A stretch of DNA of 64,000 nt from Roseimicrobium gellanilyticum (GCF_003315205.1 NZ_QNRR01000009.1:186001-250000), one strand, 5' to 3'; shown: positions 27,091 to 36,429, numbered from the stretch's first letter. Translations and numbers: made by a program. The notes: a model not told the origin generated them from the sequence alone.

Positions 27091-28557
27091 ATGAGACTTC
27101 CCCGCACGCTCCTCCCCTCACTGGCGTCCCTCGTGTTAGCGAGTTCCGCCTGCGCAGGCACTTTCCCTGCTCCCAAACCTGTGGACGCTGCGGTGGCTCC
27201 CGCACCTGATGCCACTTCCACCGTGGTGGGAGCTGTCCTGAACACCAACGACCACATGACCGAGGGCAGCGCCTTTCTGATACAGCCGCTTTGGGATAAT
27301 GTCGGCCAGCATGGCACCATGGGTGGCTCTCTCTTCTTTGCCGAGCCGTACTTCACCTGGGGCGAAGAGGGTGAACTTTCCGGTTCCCTCGGCCTCGGCT
27401 TTCGTCATCTCTTCAGCAAGGAGCCTGTGGGTGGTGGCAATCGCATCGCGGGTCTCCTCGCGGAAGGCCTCTTCGTGGGTGCCAACGTCTTCACCGATTA
27501 CAAGCGCACCGAAGCGAATGCTGATCTGTGGCAGCTGGGCATCGGTGTGGAAGCCGGGGTTCGCTACCTCGAGGTCCGGGCCAACTACTACCTGCCCCTG
27601 CATAGTGGCGACACGGTCGGCAGCTTTGATGCCACCGAGTTCACTCCCACCACGGTGGGCGGTAGCCCCGCAATTCGCGCCGTCACCCGTACCATCGACA
27701 TCATTGAAGAGCCCATGGAAGGATGGGACGCCGAACTGGCTTTGCTCATCCCGGGCCTCGACAAGTACTTCGATGTCCGTCTGATTGGCGGCTACTACAG
27801 CTTCGAGACCAACGCCTCTGGCAATGCCCTTGCCTACTCCGCCGATGTCGAAGGCTGGAAGGCCGGGGTTGAAGTCCGTCCCGTCCCTGCCGTCGTCCTC
27901 GCAGGCATGTGGTACGAGGACGAGAACCTCGTGAAGGACAACTGGATGGTCAGTGTGCGACTTGAAATCCCTCTTGGCAGAAAGGCCTCAGAATCCTTCA
28001 TTCCACGACGCCGTCACCTGCAGGAGCGCCTGGTCGAACCAGTGCATCGTCAGAATGCCGCCATCCAGACTGGGGTGAGCTTTGAGCCCACAGGTCCGAC
28101 ACGTACCACCACGATCACCAGCGCTCAGCAGTTCCAGAGTTTCCTGACCAATCTTGAAAGCTCGGGTGCGGCTAATTCGAGCGGATCATCCAGCTCATCT
28201 TCCAATGTGATCGGAGGTTCATCCTCCTCCGGATCCGTGATTGTCACTGGGAATGGCGGGAACGCAGGCACGGGTGGGAGCGGCGGGAATGCTGGGTTTA
28301 TCCTCATCGGCGGCCCCACGGGTGGAAATGGCGGCAGAGGTGGAGCTGGCGGCAGCGGTGGGATCCTCTTTGGCAGCGGGGGCTCGGGTGGGAGTGGCGG
28401 CAGCGCTGGTGGTACTGGCGGAGCTGGTGGCACTGGTGGTAGCGGCGGACTCTTCGGCAGCGGTGGGAGTGGCGGCAGCGCTGGTGGTACTGGTGGAGCT
28501 AGCGGCAGCGGCGGGTTCCTCTTCGGCAGCGGGGGCTCCGGCGGGAGCGGCAGCTAG
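27091..28557 (+). CDS. Inverse-autotransporter-type adhesin 3 (Gly-rich repeat passenger)
   Basis: This is a 488-aa protein. The signal peptide (MRLPRTLLPSLASLVLASSACA) and barrel (to about residue 325) are nearly the same as copy 2, ending with linker EPVHRQNAAIQTGVSFEP. The passenger (residues about 350-488) begins Ser-rich and then turns into a Gly/Ser/Ala/Thr tract of GGSGG and GGTGG units with interspersed FGSGG and ILIGG, recalling PGRS-like or collagen-like low-complexity surface regions. A 25-codon unit is duplicated in the DNA. Barrel conservation with passenger divergence points to duplication followed by passenger replacement. Confidence 0.72.
   Translation: MRLPRTLLPSLASLVLASSACAGTFPAPKPVDAAVAPAPDATSTVVGAVLNTNDHMTEGSAFLIQPLWDNVGQHGTMGGSLFFAEPYFTWGEEGELSGSLGLGFRHLFSKEPVGGGNRIAGLLAEGLFVGANVFTDYKRTEANADLWQLGIGVEAGVRYLEVRANYYLPLHSGDTVGSFDATEFTPTTVGGSPAIRAVTRTIDIIEEPMEGWDAELALLIPGLDKYFDVRLIGGYYSFETNASGNALAYSADVEGWKAGVEVRPVPAVVLAGMWYEDENLVKDNWMVSVRLEIPLGRKASESFIPRRRHLQERLVEPVHRQNAAIQTGVSFEPTGPTRTTTITSAQQFQSFLTNLESSGAANSSGSSSSSSNVIGGSSSSGSVIVTGNGGNAGTGGSGGNAGFILIGGPTGGNGGRGGAGGSGGILFGSGGSGGSGGSAGGTGGAGGTGGSGGLFGSGGSGGSAGGTGGASGSGGFLFGSGGSGGSGS
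28387..28493 (+). repeat. 75-bp direct repeat in the Gly-rich passenger
   Basis: A 32-base string is exactly repeated at 28387-28418 and 28462-28493, a 75-base (25-codon) period. Shorter partial units lie on both sides. The period keeps the reading frame, so gain or loss of units would change passenger length without a frameshift. It is not a CRISPR array: the spacers are themselves related repeats in a coding frame. Confidence 0.75.
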
Positions 28558-28599
28558 CCGAGAGTTGGGCACCCTCATCGTCGACCGCGCGAGGCAGCC

Positions 28600-29358
28600 C
28601 TAGCCACCCACCTCATGCCTGAGCACGCTCAGGCAAAATATCGCTGCGGTCTCCACCCGTAGGATGATGGAACCGAGACTCACGGGTAGGCAGCCGTGCG
28701 CTCCACGGGCAGCTGCATACTCCTTCGGAGTGAAGTCACCCTCCGGTCCGATCGCCATGAGCACAGACTGGATCTTTTCCTCCCCCTTCCGCACACGCAC
28801 AGCTGCCAGCGTATCCTTGAAGCTGCGGGAGTCCTCCTGAATGGCCGCAATGAGACGCAAATCATGCGCCGGCAGTTGTCTCCATGCCGCGTCGAATGAT
28901 ACCGGCACACTCACTTGCGGCAGCCAGTTCTGACCACATTGCTTGCAGGCTTCCAAGGCGAGGCGCTGCCATTTCTCCTGTTTTTTCACCGCATCCTTCG
29001 CATCGAGCCGCACGACGGTGCGATCCGAAAACACCGGCACGATGGCATTCACTCCGAGCTCCACGGACTTCTCAATAATCAGGTCCATGTTCGACCCCTT
29101 GGGAATGGACTGGAACAATGTGATGCTGACCGCAGGGGCGGAAGATTCACCCCACTCCACCAGGTCCAGTTCCACCCGATCCTTCCCACTGGAGGTGATC
29201 TTCGTACGGGCCCAGGCTCCATTTCCATTGAAGACCACCACCTCCTGCCCTGCCTCCTTGCGCATCACCTGGGCGCAGTGCCTGGCTTCATCGGCCGTGA
29301 GCGCCAGGCTGGAAGGTTGCCACTGATTCGGCGGGATGTAGAAGCGAGGGAGACCCAT
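28600..29358 (-). CDS. rsmE: 16S rRNA (uracil-1498-N3)-methyltransferase RsmE
   Basis: This is a 252-aa SPOUT-fold methyltransferase. The start at 29358 gives the family N-terminus MGLPRFYIPP; an ATG 12 codons upstream is less likely. Family blocks are SIPKGSNMDLIIEKSVELGV, VVRLDAKDAVKKQEKWQRLA, EACKQCGQ, AIGPEGDFTPKEY and the knot motif LGSIILRVETAA. It methylates N3 of U1498 in 16S rRNA using S-adenosylmethionine. It converges on adhesin gene 3 with 42 bases between stops. Confidence 0.94.
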   Translation of the reverse strand: MGLPRFYIPPNQWQPSSLALTADEARHCAQVMRKEAGQEVVVFNGNGAWARTKITSSGKDRVELDLVEWGESSAPAVSITLFQSIPKGSNMDLIIEKSVELGVNAIVPVFSDRTVVRLDAKDAVKKQEKWQRLALEACKQCGQNWLPQVSVPVSFDAAWRQLPAHDLRLIAAIQEDSRSFKDTLAAVRVRKGEEKIQSVLMAIGPEGDFTPKEYAAARGAHGCLPVSLGSIILRVETAAIFCLSVLRHEVGG

Positions 29359-29489
29359 AATCAAGTCATGAAGGATGTGCCAGTCTGTGCCCACAAAGAG
29401 TCACACATCGGCCCGACATTTCCTTTCCCTTCAGACCCTCAACTCTCAACCCCAAACTCTCAACCTCACCCCTCTGCTTCAACTGACAC

Positions 29490-29517
29490 TTGACCTCCCA
29501 CATTTTCAGTCTACTCT
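29490..29517 (+). promoter_or_regulatory. Sigma-70-like promoter for tRNA-His
   Basis: TTGACC (29490-29495) and TACTCT (29512-29517) are separated by 16 bases and end 22 bases before the tRNA, a sensible position for a stable-RNA promoter. It may also serve rnc downstream. Confidence 0.5.
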
Positions 29518-29539
29518 GCCCATCCGCATTGCGGAAAAT

Positions 29540-29615
29540 GGTGGCCGTAGCTCAACGGTGGAGTCCCAGATTGTGATTCTGGTTGTTGCGGGTTCGAGTC
29601 CCGTCGGTCACCCCA
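29540..29615 (+). tRNA. tRNA-His (anticodon GTG), CCA encoded
   Basis: A cloverleaf can be folded by hand: an acceptor of eight pairs including the extra G at -1 opposite C73 (the tRNA-His identity feature), a 4-bp D stem, a 5-bp anticodon stem CCAGA/TCTGG around loop TTGTGAT with anticodon GTG, and a T arm with loop TTCGAGT. The 3' CCA is encoded. It lies between rsmE (minus strand) and rnc (plus strand). Confidence 0.95.
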
Positions 29616-29658
29616 CTTTCCTGAGGCGAGTGGGCATATTGGTAAAGTCTCAGAAATC

Positions 29659-30498
29659 ATGGGAGACAACACGGCATCTCTGGAGGCCCGGCTGGATTAC
29701 AAATTCCAGCGACGTTCCCTGCTCCGCGAAGCTCTGACCCACCCCAGCATCGCGCACAACAAACAGCGCGTAAAAAAGAACGCCCCGCCTCCGCCCGATG
29801 GCGACAAGGAAGCCCGTACCGGGTTTCATTTTCAGCGTCTGGAGCATCTGGGGGATGCCGTGGTGCAGCTCGCCGTCTCTGAAGCTCTCTTTGAGCAGTT
29901 TCCCAACGAGTCGGAAGGCCTCCTGACCAAGCTGCGTACGCGCGCGGTGCAGACCGCCACAATGGCCCGCCTCGCCCGTCAGCTCGAGCTGGGTCAGCAC
30001 CTCATCCTTGGCCGTGGCGAAGACTCCAGTGGCGGCCGCGACCGCGACAAGATTCTGGCAGACGCCCTGGAAGCCATCATCGGCGCCGTACACCAGGACT
30101 CCGGCTTCGAGAAGTCCCGTCCGCTGGTCTTGCGCCTCTGGGCGGCAGAGATCGCCGCATTGCGGGAAGCTCCCGTGGAGCAGAACCCCAAAGGCCAACT
30201 CCAGGAGTTGCTACAGAACCACGGAGGCGAAACACCCACCTACCGCATCGTGGCCACGGATGGCCCGAGCCACGCCCGCACCTTTGAAGTGGCGGTCACT
30301 TGGGCGGGTCGGGATCTGGCTCATGGCTCCGGCCGGAGCAAACAGGAAGCAGAGGTCGCTGCCGCCCAAAAGGCTTTGAAGAACCCGTCGCTCAACGAAT
30401 GGATCGCTGAAAACGCAGCCTCTCAACCCTGCGAACAACCCTGCGAAGATCATTCCAACAATTCGACAACTCTTCCCAGAGGTGAGTTCCACATCTGA
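29659..30498 (+). CDS. rnc: Ribonuclease III
   Basis: This is a 279-aa endonuclease that cleaves double-stranded RNA during rRNA maturation. The signature RLEHLGDAVV (residues 60-69; the usual form is RLEFLGDAVL) and the second acidic cluster ADALEAIIGAVHQD supply the catalytic carboxylates. A double-stranded RNA-binding domain begins at about residue 180 (NPKGQLQELLQ) and ends HGSGRSKQEAEVAAAQKAL. Residues about 35-55 hold a Lys/Pro insertion, and a ~35-residue polar tail extends past the usual end. It starts 43 bases after tRNA-His. Confidence 0.93.
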   Translation: MGDNTASLEARLDYKFQRRSLLREALTHPSIAHNKQRVKKNAPPPPDGDKEARTGFHFQRLEHLGDAVVQLAVSEALFEQFPNESEGLLTKLRTRAVQTATMARLARQLELGQHLILGRGEDSSGGRDRDKILADALEAIIGAVHQDSGFEKSRPLVLRLWAAEIAALREAPVEQNPKGQLQELLQNHGGETPTYRIVATDGPSHARTFEVAVTWAGRDLAHGSGRSKQEAEVAAAQKALKNPSLNEWIAENAASQPCEQPCEDHSNNSTTLPRGEFHI

Positions 30499-30841
30499 GA
30501 ATCCACGTCGTTTCACAAAGTAATCCGCAGTCGATCTGCCTGTGGAACGCCAATAAATGGCCCAAGGAACGAACTTGTTCACATATTCACAGCTCCTACT
30601 GTTATTAAAGGATCGGGCTTTAGATAAACTAGAATACATGCCTGTGGGTAACTCGACCCCAATCGCTCAAACCAGATAACATTCTCATTAGTGAAGTTAT
30701 CCTGATCATCAAGATCTCCAAATAATCTCAAGAACGTCTGTCTTGCATCGGACTGACTTCTCGCCAGAGTATCCATCCCCTCGAAGCTTTCCCAACGGTG
30801 CGTGATTTTCCGGCTGGCTGCTTCTCAGACCTTCCACCGGC
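30499..30841. other. AT-richer gap between rnc and aroC, no convincing gene
   Basis: This is 343 bases without a recognised gene. Base composition is clearly richer in A/T than the flanks. A 65-codon minus-strand frame (30579-30776, MDTLARSQSDARQTF ...) is open but lacks a spaced ribosome-binding site and any motif I know. The last ~60 bases probably carry the aroC promoter. Confidence 0.5.
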
Positions 30842-31927
30842 ATGGCCAGCAGCTTCGGCACTCTCTTCCGCGTCAGCACCTTCGGTGAATCCCATGGCCC
30901 TGCCGTGGGCTGCATTGTGGACGGTTGCCCGCCCCAAGTGGCACTGACCGCAGAGGACATCCAGGTCGAGTTGGACCGCCGCCGTCCTGGCCAGAGTAAG
31001 ATTGTGACTCAGCGCAAGGAAGGCGACCGGGCGGAGATTCTTTCCGGCGTGGTGGACGGCCAGACCGTGGGCACACCCATCGCCATCATCGTTCGGAACG
31101 AGGACCAGCGCTCGGACGCCTACAAGGAGATGGAGACGGCCTACCGCCCCTCCCACGCGGACTACACTTACGACGCCAAGTACGGAGTGCGAGCGGTGGC
31201 CGGTGGTGGCCGCGCCAGCGCCCGTGAGACCATTGGCCGGGTGGCGGCTGGAGCCATTGCACAGAAGGTGCTGGCGACGAATCTCCCCGGCTATCAGTGC
31301 CTGGCCTACGTGCACAGCGTTCGCGACATCATGGCGACCGTGGATCCCACCACGCTGTCTCGCGAATTGGTAGAGTCCAACATCGTTCGCACCGCTGATC
31401 CTATGGCGGCCGAGAAGATGATTGCCCTCATCGAGGAGATGCGAAAAGAGGGCAACTCCGTGGGTGGAGTGGTCGAGTGCGTCGTTCGCGGCGTTCCTGC
31501 GGGCCTCGGTGAGCCGGTGTTCGACAAGTTGGAGGCAGACCTTGCCAAGGCCATGCTCAGCCTGCCGGCCACGAAGGGTTTCGAAATCGGCAGCGGCTTC
31601 GAAGGTGCTCGCATGACTGGCCTGCAGCACAACGACGAATTTTTCACGGATGAAGCCGGGAAGATCCGCACGCGCACCAATCGCAGCGGTGGCATCCAGG
31701 GCGGCATCAGCAATGGCGAGGAGATTGTGTTCCGTGTTGCCTTCAAGCCCACCGCTACCGTCCTGCGCGAGCAGAACACCGTGACGCGCGATGGTACGGC
31801 TACCACGCTGAAGGCCCGTGGCCGTCATGACCCCTGCGTGCTCCCCCGTGCCGTCCCGATGGTGGAGGCCATGGTGCATCTGGTCGTCTGCGACCACTGG
31901 CTCCGCCAGCGCGCGCAGAACGCGTGA
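30842..31927 (+). CDS. aroC: Chorismate synthase
   Basis: This is a 361-aa FMN-dependent enzyme that makes chorismate, the last step of the shikimate pathway. The family signatures are [49 protein letters not shown] and [15 protein letters not shown], with [17 protein letters not shown] near the end. The length is normal. An antisense frame of 423 codons across this gene is a shadow. It is transcribed alone. Confidence 0.97.
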   Translation: MASSFGTLFRVSTFGESHGPAVGCIVDGCPPQVALTAEDIQVELDRRRPGQSKIVTQRKEGDRAEILSGVVDGQTVGTPIAIIVRNEDQRSDAYKEMETAYRPSHADYTYDAKYGVRAVAGGGRASARETIGRVAAGAIAQKVLATNLPGYQCLAYVHSVRDIMATVDPTTLSRELVESNIVRTADPMAAEKMIALIEEMRKEGNSVGGVVECVVRGVPAGLGEPVFDKLEADLAKAMLSLPATKGFEIGSGFEGARMTGLQHNDEFFTDEAGKIRTRTNRSGGIQGGISNGEEIVFRVAFKPTATVLREQNTVTRDGTATTLKARGRHDPCVLPRAVPMVEAMVHLVVCDHWLRQRAQNA

Positions 31928-32013
31928 CAATGCCAGCCTCCACGGCCATCTCGCGTCACACGGCATCCTCGTGAGCCTGCCGCACGTTGCCTTCATCACA
32001 CTCTTGGTTCAGT

Positions 32014-32054
32014 CTCAGTCTCCGTAGTTCCTCTGCGCCTCTGTGTTTGATTCG
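32014..32054. repeat. Possible dispersed 'CTCTGTG'-type intergenic repeat
   Basis: The string CTCAGTCTCCGTAGTTCCTC followed by TGCGCCTCTGTGTTTGATTC resembles the alternating CTCTG(C/T)G motif scattered in intergenic DNA of several planctomycete, verrucomicrobial and cyanobacterial genomes. Only one copy is present in this window, so the call rests on general memory of that motif. Confidence 0.3.
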
Positions 32055-32152
32055 TCCTGCCGTCCTCACCCTTCGGGCTGCTTCGCAGTCGTCTCGCTCC
32101 GCTCGGCACTGCGTTGAATCCCAGGACGTCGCATCCCCTTCCGCCCTCAGCT

Positions 32153-32911
32153 ATGTCCGCGCCTGCTTCTTCCCCCGAAATCCTTCTCGAAGCCCGCGAC
32201 CTCACCCGTGAGTTCGACGGCGTGAAGGCGCTGGACTCCTTCAATTTCCAGCTTCACCGCGGCGAGGTGCTGGGTCTGCTGGGTGCCAATGGCGCCGGCA
32301 AGACCACCACCATGAACATGCTCCTGGGCCTCACCACCCCGACCTCCGGCACCATCGAGGCCTTCGGGATGGATTTCCAAAAGCACCGCATCGATGTATT
32401 GAAGCGCTCGAACTTTTCCAGCGCCTACACCGCCCTGCCAGGTAACTTGCGCGTGTGGCAGAACCTGCTCGTCTTCTCGAAGCTCTACGGCGTGAAGAAC
32501 GCCAAGCAGAAGATCGACTCGCTCCTGGAGCTTTTTGAAATTCCGGATCTGCGCACCCGCGTGACCGGCCAGCTCAGTGCCGGCGAAAGCACCCGCGTGA
32601 ATCTCTGCAAGGCGCTGCTCAACGACCCCGAGCTGCTGCTCTTGGACGAACCTACCGCGAGCCTGGATCCGGACATCGCTGACAAAGTCCGCAAGACCAT
32701 CCGCAAGGTGCAGGCCGAGCGCCGCATCAGCATCCTCTACACCTCGCACAACATGCGTGACATCGAGGAGGTGTGTGACCGCGTCATCTTCTTGCACAAA
32801 GGCAAGGTCGTCGCTGAAGGCACTCCCTCGGACATCGTAAAGCGCTCCCAGACCAACTCCCTTGAGGACGTCTTCATCAAGATCGCCCGCAGCGGAGAGA
32901 TTGAAGACTGA
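32153..32911 (+). CDS. ABC transporter ATP-binding protein
   Basis: This is a 252-aa protein; the ATG at 32153 is preferred over an upstream TTG frame extension. Walker A is GANGAGKT (residues 44-51), Walker B LLLLDEPTASLD, and the H-loop lies near YTSHNMRDIEEV. The signature motif reads LSAGE instead of LSGGQ. Homologues of this type pair with ABC-2 permeases, and one follows 171 bases downstream. It is probably an export ATPase of unknown substrate. Confidence 0.9.
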   Translation: MSAPASSPEILLEARDLTREFDGVKALDSFNFQLHRGEVLGLLGANGAGKTTTMNMLLGLTTPTSGTIEAFGMDFQKHRIDVLKRSNFSSAYTALPGNLRVWQNLLVFSKLYGVKNAKQKIDSLLELFEIPDLRTRVTGQLSAGESTRVNLCKALLNDPELLLLDEPTASLDPDIADKVRKTIRKVQAERRISILYTSHNMRDIEEVCDRVIFLHKGKVVAEGTPSDIVKRSQTNSLEDVFIKIARSGEIED

Positions 32912-33082
32912 GGCGAAGTCACTTGTCATTCGTCATTGGTCAAGGAGCTGAATATCACCACTCAATTGCACGAGCACATTACCATCGTCATCGCCGCTCC
33001 CCAACACCGGTGCACCTCAGGTCTGCTTACTGTTTACTGACTACTGCTTACTTCCGTTTTCGTCCCAGCACTTCCCACTCCG

Positions 33083-33889
33083 ATGAACCCCCGCGTCATC
33101 TACGCTCTCGTCCTGCGCTACATATTCCTCTATGCGCGCACCCCCATGCGCTTGATTGAGCTCGTCTTCTGGCCGGTCGTCGATCTCATGGTGTGGGGAA
33201 ACCTCACCATCTTCCTTCGAGAAAACTCGGACAAGGCCTTTGCGGATTATCTGCTTTTCCTCGTGGGTGGCATGATCCTCTGGGACGTGTTGTTTCGTGC
33301 ACAGCAAGGTGTGGCCATCTCCTTTCTTGAGGACGTGTGGACACGCAATCTGCTGAACATCTTCGTCGCGCCTGTACGTGTGGTGGAGTATGTGGCGGCC
33401 ACCTTCGCCATCGGCTTCCTCCGAATCTGCATCACCATGATCGTGCTCTGCGCACTGGCGGCGATCGCATACAACTTCAATATCTTCGTACGGCTGGAGT
33501 GGGCTTTGATCCCCTTCTTCGCCAACCTCCTCGTCTTCGGCTGGGCTTTGGGCATGATCTCCACTGCTCTCATCCTCCGCTGGGGCCAGGCCGTGGAATC
33601 CCTCGCTTGGGCCGTGCCCTTCTTCATCCAGCCCATTGTCGCAGTGTTCTACCCTGTGGCAAAACTCCCCGTGTGGCTGCAGCCCATCGCCTGGGCATTC
33701 CCCGCGACACATATCTTCGAAGGCATGCGTGCCGTGCTGGATCCCAAGACGCCCGAGTTTCCTTGGGGCCACATCGGCTGGGCCGTGCTTCTCAATGTCG
33801 TCTTCATGGCCATCGCTGGATACATCTTCGGCACCATGCTGATGCAGACGAAGAAGCGTGGTCTGCTCACGAAGTTTGCGACGCAGTAG
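33083..33889 (+). CDS. ABC-2 type permease
   Basis: This is a 268-aa inner-membrane protein with six predicted hydrophobic segments. The N-terminus (YIFLYARTPMRLIELVFWPV) and the C-terminal FPATHIFEGMRAVL block are typical of ABC-2 permeases of the NodJ/polysaccharide-export type. It partners the ATPase at 32153. The 171-base gap between them contains short TTACTG/TCATT-type direct repeats and no gene. Confidence 0.88.
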   Translation: MNPRVIYALVLRYIFLYARTPMRLIELVFWPVVDLMVWGNLTIFLRENSDKAFADYLLFLVGGMILWDVLFRAQQGVAISFLEDVWTRNLLNIFVAPVRVVEYVAATFAIGFLRICITMIVLCALAAIAYNFNIFVRLEWALIPFFANLLVFGWALGMISTALILRWGQAVESLAWAVPFFIQPIVAVFYPVAKLPVWLQPIAWAFPATHIFEGMRAVLDPKTPEFPWGHIGWAVLLNVVFMAIAGYIFGTMLMQTKKRGLLTKFATQ

Positions 33890-33973
33890 CGCCATGCGTG
33901 AAAAGAGGGCGGACAAGAGTGTCCATGCTCCTTTCTTGCTGTCGCCACCGCGGTGTCTCGCGCAAGGATGGGA

Positions 33974-35161
33974 CTACCGCACCAGCACAAAAGACCCACC
34001 GATCGCAGCCACACTGCAGAAGCTCCACACAGGGACGCTACCGGCGGTGACTGGTACGGATCTTGAGTTCAGTGTGAGATCCTGATCCACCATCTGCCAC
34101 GCAAGTGTTCCTCCCTTGTTCCATCCAGTGCCTTCCGTCCAGGCGATGAGAAGGGAACCATCGCGTCCGGTCGCGAGCACGGGATGCTTGCGTTGTGAAG
34201 GTCCCTGCATGGCAACGGTGACCTTGCCGGGCTGGTTGTTGGTAGCACCGAAACGTCCCAACACGATTTGCCCTTCGCGTTCCCAGGCGCCTACCACAGC
34301 GCCGCCTTGCACCTCCACCAAGCTCATGCTGCTCATGGGGCATCCATGGATCCTCCATGGATCCACTTCGGCATAGGAGAAGGTCTTGCCACCATCGCCA
34401 GAGATGAGTGTGGCGATGTTGCGGCTCTTCCCGGCGTCGAAGGCATTGCGAAACAGCACATGCACATTCCCGCCGCGCGTGGCGAGCGCCTGCATCGAGC
34501 AGCAGGCGCAGACACCGGTGCCTTCGGGAGAGATAGTTCGTTCGTCGTCAAAATTCGCGCCGTCATCCGTGGAACTTCGAATGAAGATGCGGCGCGAGAC
34601 TTCACCTTCTCTGCCGCCTTCTCGACCTGCATGCCAGAAGACATGCACCTTACCGTTCGGATCCGCGGCCACCGCTCCACCGCCATCCATGGGCCAGTCG
34701 CCGGAAACGATGCGTTGCGGCTCGAAGGTCTTTCCCCCATCGGTTGACCGCGTGTAGTACAGGGGCATGGGTTCCGCTTTGCCGCCTGTCTCTTTGTACC
34801 CATTCCAAATGACATGCAGGTAGCCATCACGTCCCATTGCATACTGCGCCCCGCGAATCGTGCCTGCTGCGACCGCACTGTGGGGGATGCTGTTCACCTT
34901 CACCGGCGCGCTCCAGGTCTTGTCCGCCTGCCGTGTGGCATGGAAGAGGTTTCCACCTTTCGCACCGCCTGCGTACCACAGGAGATGTAGCACCCCTTTG
35001 CCATCCACCAGCGCGCGGGGTTGGATGCCTTGCTCGGGGGTGGTGAGCATTTCGACTCGGTCGGAGTCAGCGAACAGGGCTCCGGGGATCAGGAGCGATA
35101 GGAGAAGCGCTACGCCGGGGGTGTACATCAATCTCTTAAACCGTACACGAAGGCAAAACAT
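33974..35161 (-). CDS. Secreted sialidase/BNR-repeat-like protein
   Basis: This is a 395-aa protein. The start at 35161 (MFCLRVRFKRLMYTPGVALL) provides a basic n-region before the hydrophobic core; the ATG at 35128 is the alternative. At least three Asp-box motifs (STDGGKTF, STDDGANF, SGDGGKTF) are spaced as in six-bladed propellers of the sialidase/BNR superfamily. The catalytic Arg triad and Tyr/Glu pair of true sialidases were not identified, so enzymatic activity is unproven. It is likely periplasmic or extracellular. Confidence 0.8.
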   Translation of the reverse strand: MFCLRVRFKRLMYTPGVALLLSLLIPGALFADSDRVEMLTTPEQGIQPRALVDGKGVLHLLWYAGGAKGGNLFHATRQADKTWSAPVKVNSIPHSAVAAGTIRGAQYAMGRDGYLHVIWNGYKETGGKAEPMPLYYTRSTDGGKTFEPQRIVSGDWPMDGGGAVAADPNGKVHVFWHAGREGGREGEVSRRIFIRSSTDDGANFDDERTISPEGTGVCACCSMQALATRGGNVHVLFRNAFDAGKSRNIATLISGDGGKTFSYAEVDPWRIHGCPMSSMSLVEVQGGAVVGAWEREGQIVLGRFGATNNQPGKVTVAMQGPSQRKHPVLATGRDGSLLIAWTEGTGWNKGGTLAWQMVDQDLTLNSRSVPVTAGSVPVWSFCSVAAIGGSFVLVR

Positions 35162-35367
35162 TGCAATGAGGGACCATTGCGAAATGGCGCATTCCAGAAG
35201 CGGCAACCTGTAAGGAACGCTTACAAGTTCGAACGGTGACGACCGGCGGGGCGGATCTGCATTTCCATCCCCCATTTGACTCCCTCGCCCCCGTAGCGCA
35301 CTGTCCGCGCCCGCGTGTGGTGGATTTTTCGTCTCCATTCCCTGCCACCCGCCCACGCTTAGGCACC

Positions 35368-36399
35368 ATGAACACCCGTATCCTTCACACCGACGAGCCC
35401 CAAGCCTATGTCCAGGCCGTGGCGGAGGCGGTGAACCTGCTCCAGGCCGGTGAAGTGGTGGCCCTGCCCACGGAGACGGTGTACGGATTGGCCGCTGATG
35501 CGTTGAACGCCAACGCGGTAGCGAAGATTTTTGAAGTGAAGGAGCGTCCGTCCTTCGACCCGCTCATCGTGCACCTGCCGCACAAGAAGGACTTGGAAGA
35601 CGTGGCGGACGTGCCGGAGGACATCCTGCCTGTGGTGAAGAAGCTGGCCGAAAAATTCTGGCCGGGCCCGCTGACGATGATCCTCCCCAAGAAGGCCTGC
35701 GTGCCGGACATCGTGACCTCAGGCATGCCCACGGTCGCCGTGCGGGCCAGCATGAACCGCGTGTTCAACAAGGTCGCGCGCACCTTTGACCGCCCCCTCG
35801 CCGCGCCCAGCGCGAACAAATTTGGCTCCATCTCCCCCACCTCCGCCGCGGCGGTAAAGGCAGAACTGGATGGCCGCATCCCCCTCATCCTTGATGACGG
35901 CGCCTCGCTCCACGGGGTGGAGAGTACCATCATCAAGATCGAAGCCTCATCGCCCAAGCCGCGCATCATCATCATGCGCCCGGGCCCCATCACTCAGGAC
36001 GACCTGAAGTCCTATGGCGTGGTGGTACTGCTGAAGAACCTGAAGCAGGAGAACAAGCCCGAGGCCCCCGGCCTGCTGGAGAGCCACTACGCGCCGCGCA
36101 CCCCACTGCGCCTGCTGGAGTCGCCGGAAGATTTCATTCCCGAAGAAGGCAAGACCTACGCCCTGCTGAGCTATCGCGGTGATGCCGATGACGGTTACGC
36201 AGACCTCACCGACTGGAAGGGCGTGCACGTCCTGAGCCCAGGCAAAGGCAAGCTCGTGGAGGCCGCTGTGCGCCTCTTCTACGCGCTACGCGAGCTCGAC
36301 AAGGTGGGGGCGGACGAAATCATTGCCGAACCCGTACCCACCCAGGGGGTGGGTCTTGCCGTGATGGACCGCCTGCGGCGCGCGTCTGCGAAACGGTGA
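35368..36399 (+). CDS. Threonylcarbamoyl-AMP synthase (Sua5/YrdC family)
   Basis: This is a 343-aa protein starting at MNTRILHTDEPQAY. The YrdC core carries TETVYGLAADA, KERPSFDPLIVH, FWPGPLTMIL and APSANKFGSISPTSA. The C-terminal Sua5 extension follows GLLESHYAPRTPL, so this is the long Sua5 form. It makes the threonylcarbamoyl-AMP precursor for t6A37 of ANN-decoding tRNAs. Its 206-base upstream gap holds two small inverted repeats (GCAAT/ATTGC at 35163-35180 and TGTAAG/CTTACA at 35209-35225) that could be regulatory. Confidence 0.93.
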   Translation: MNTRILHTDEPQAYVQAVAEAVNLLQAGEVVALPTETVYGLAADALNANAVAKIFEVKERPSFDPLIVHLPHKKDLEDVADVPEDILPVVKKLAEKFWPGPLTMILPKKACVPDIVTSGMPTVAVRASMNRVFNKVARTFDRPLAAPSANKFGSISPTSAAAVKAELDGRIPLILDDGASLHGVESTIIKIEASSPKPRIIIMRPGPITQDDLKSYGVVVLLKNLKQENKPEAPGLLESHYAPRTPLRLLESPEDFIPEEGKTYALLSYRGDADDGYADLTDWKGVHVLSPGKGKLVEAAVRLFYALRELDKVGADEIIAEPVPTQGVGLAVMDRLRRASAKR

Positions 36400-36429
36400 A
36401 TCGAGTAGAGCCATTGCCAAAGCCCTTGC

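Noticed and set aside
28219-28603. Repeat tract considered as a CRISPR array or separate gene
   Set aside because: The units are variable, lie in frame within the autotransporter passenger, and the spacers are related to the repeats. Opposite-strand frames are low-complexity shadows.
30728-31999. 423-codon minus-strand open frame
   Set aside because: It is antisense to aroC, whose signatures are complete; the long shadow is a product of high GC content.
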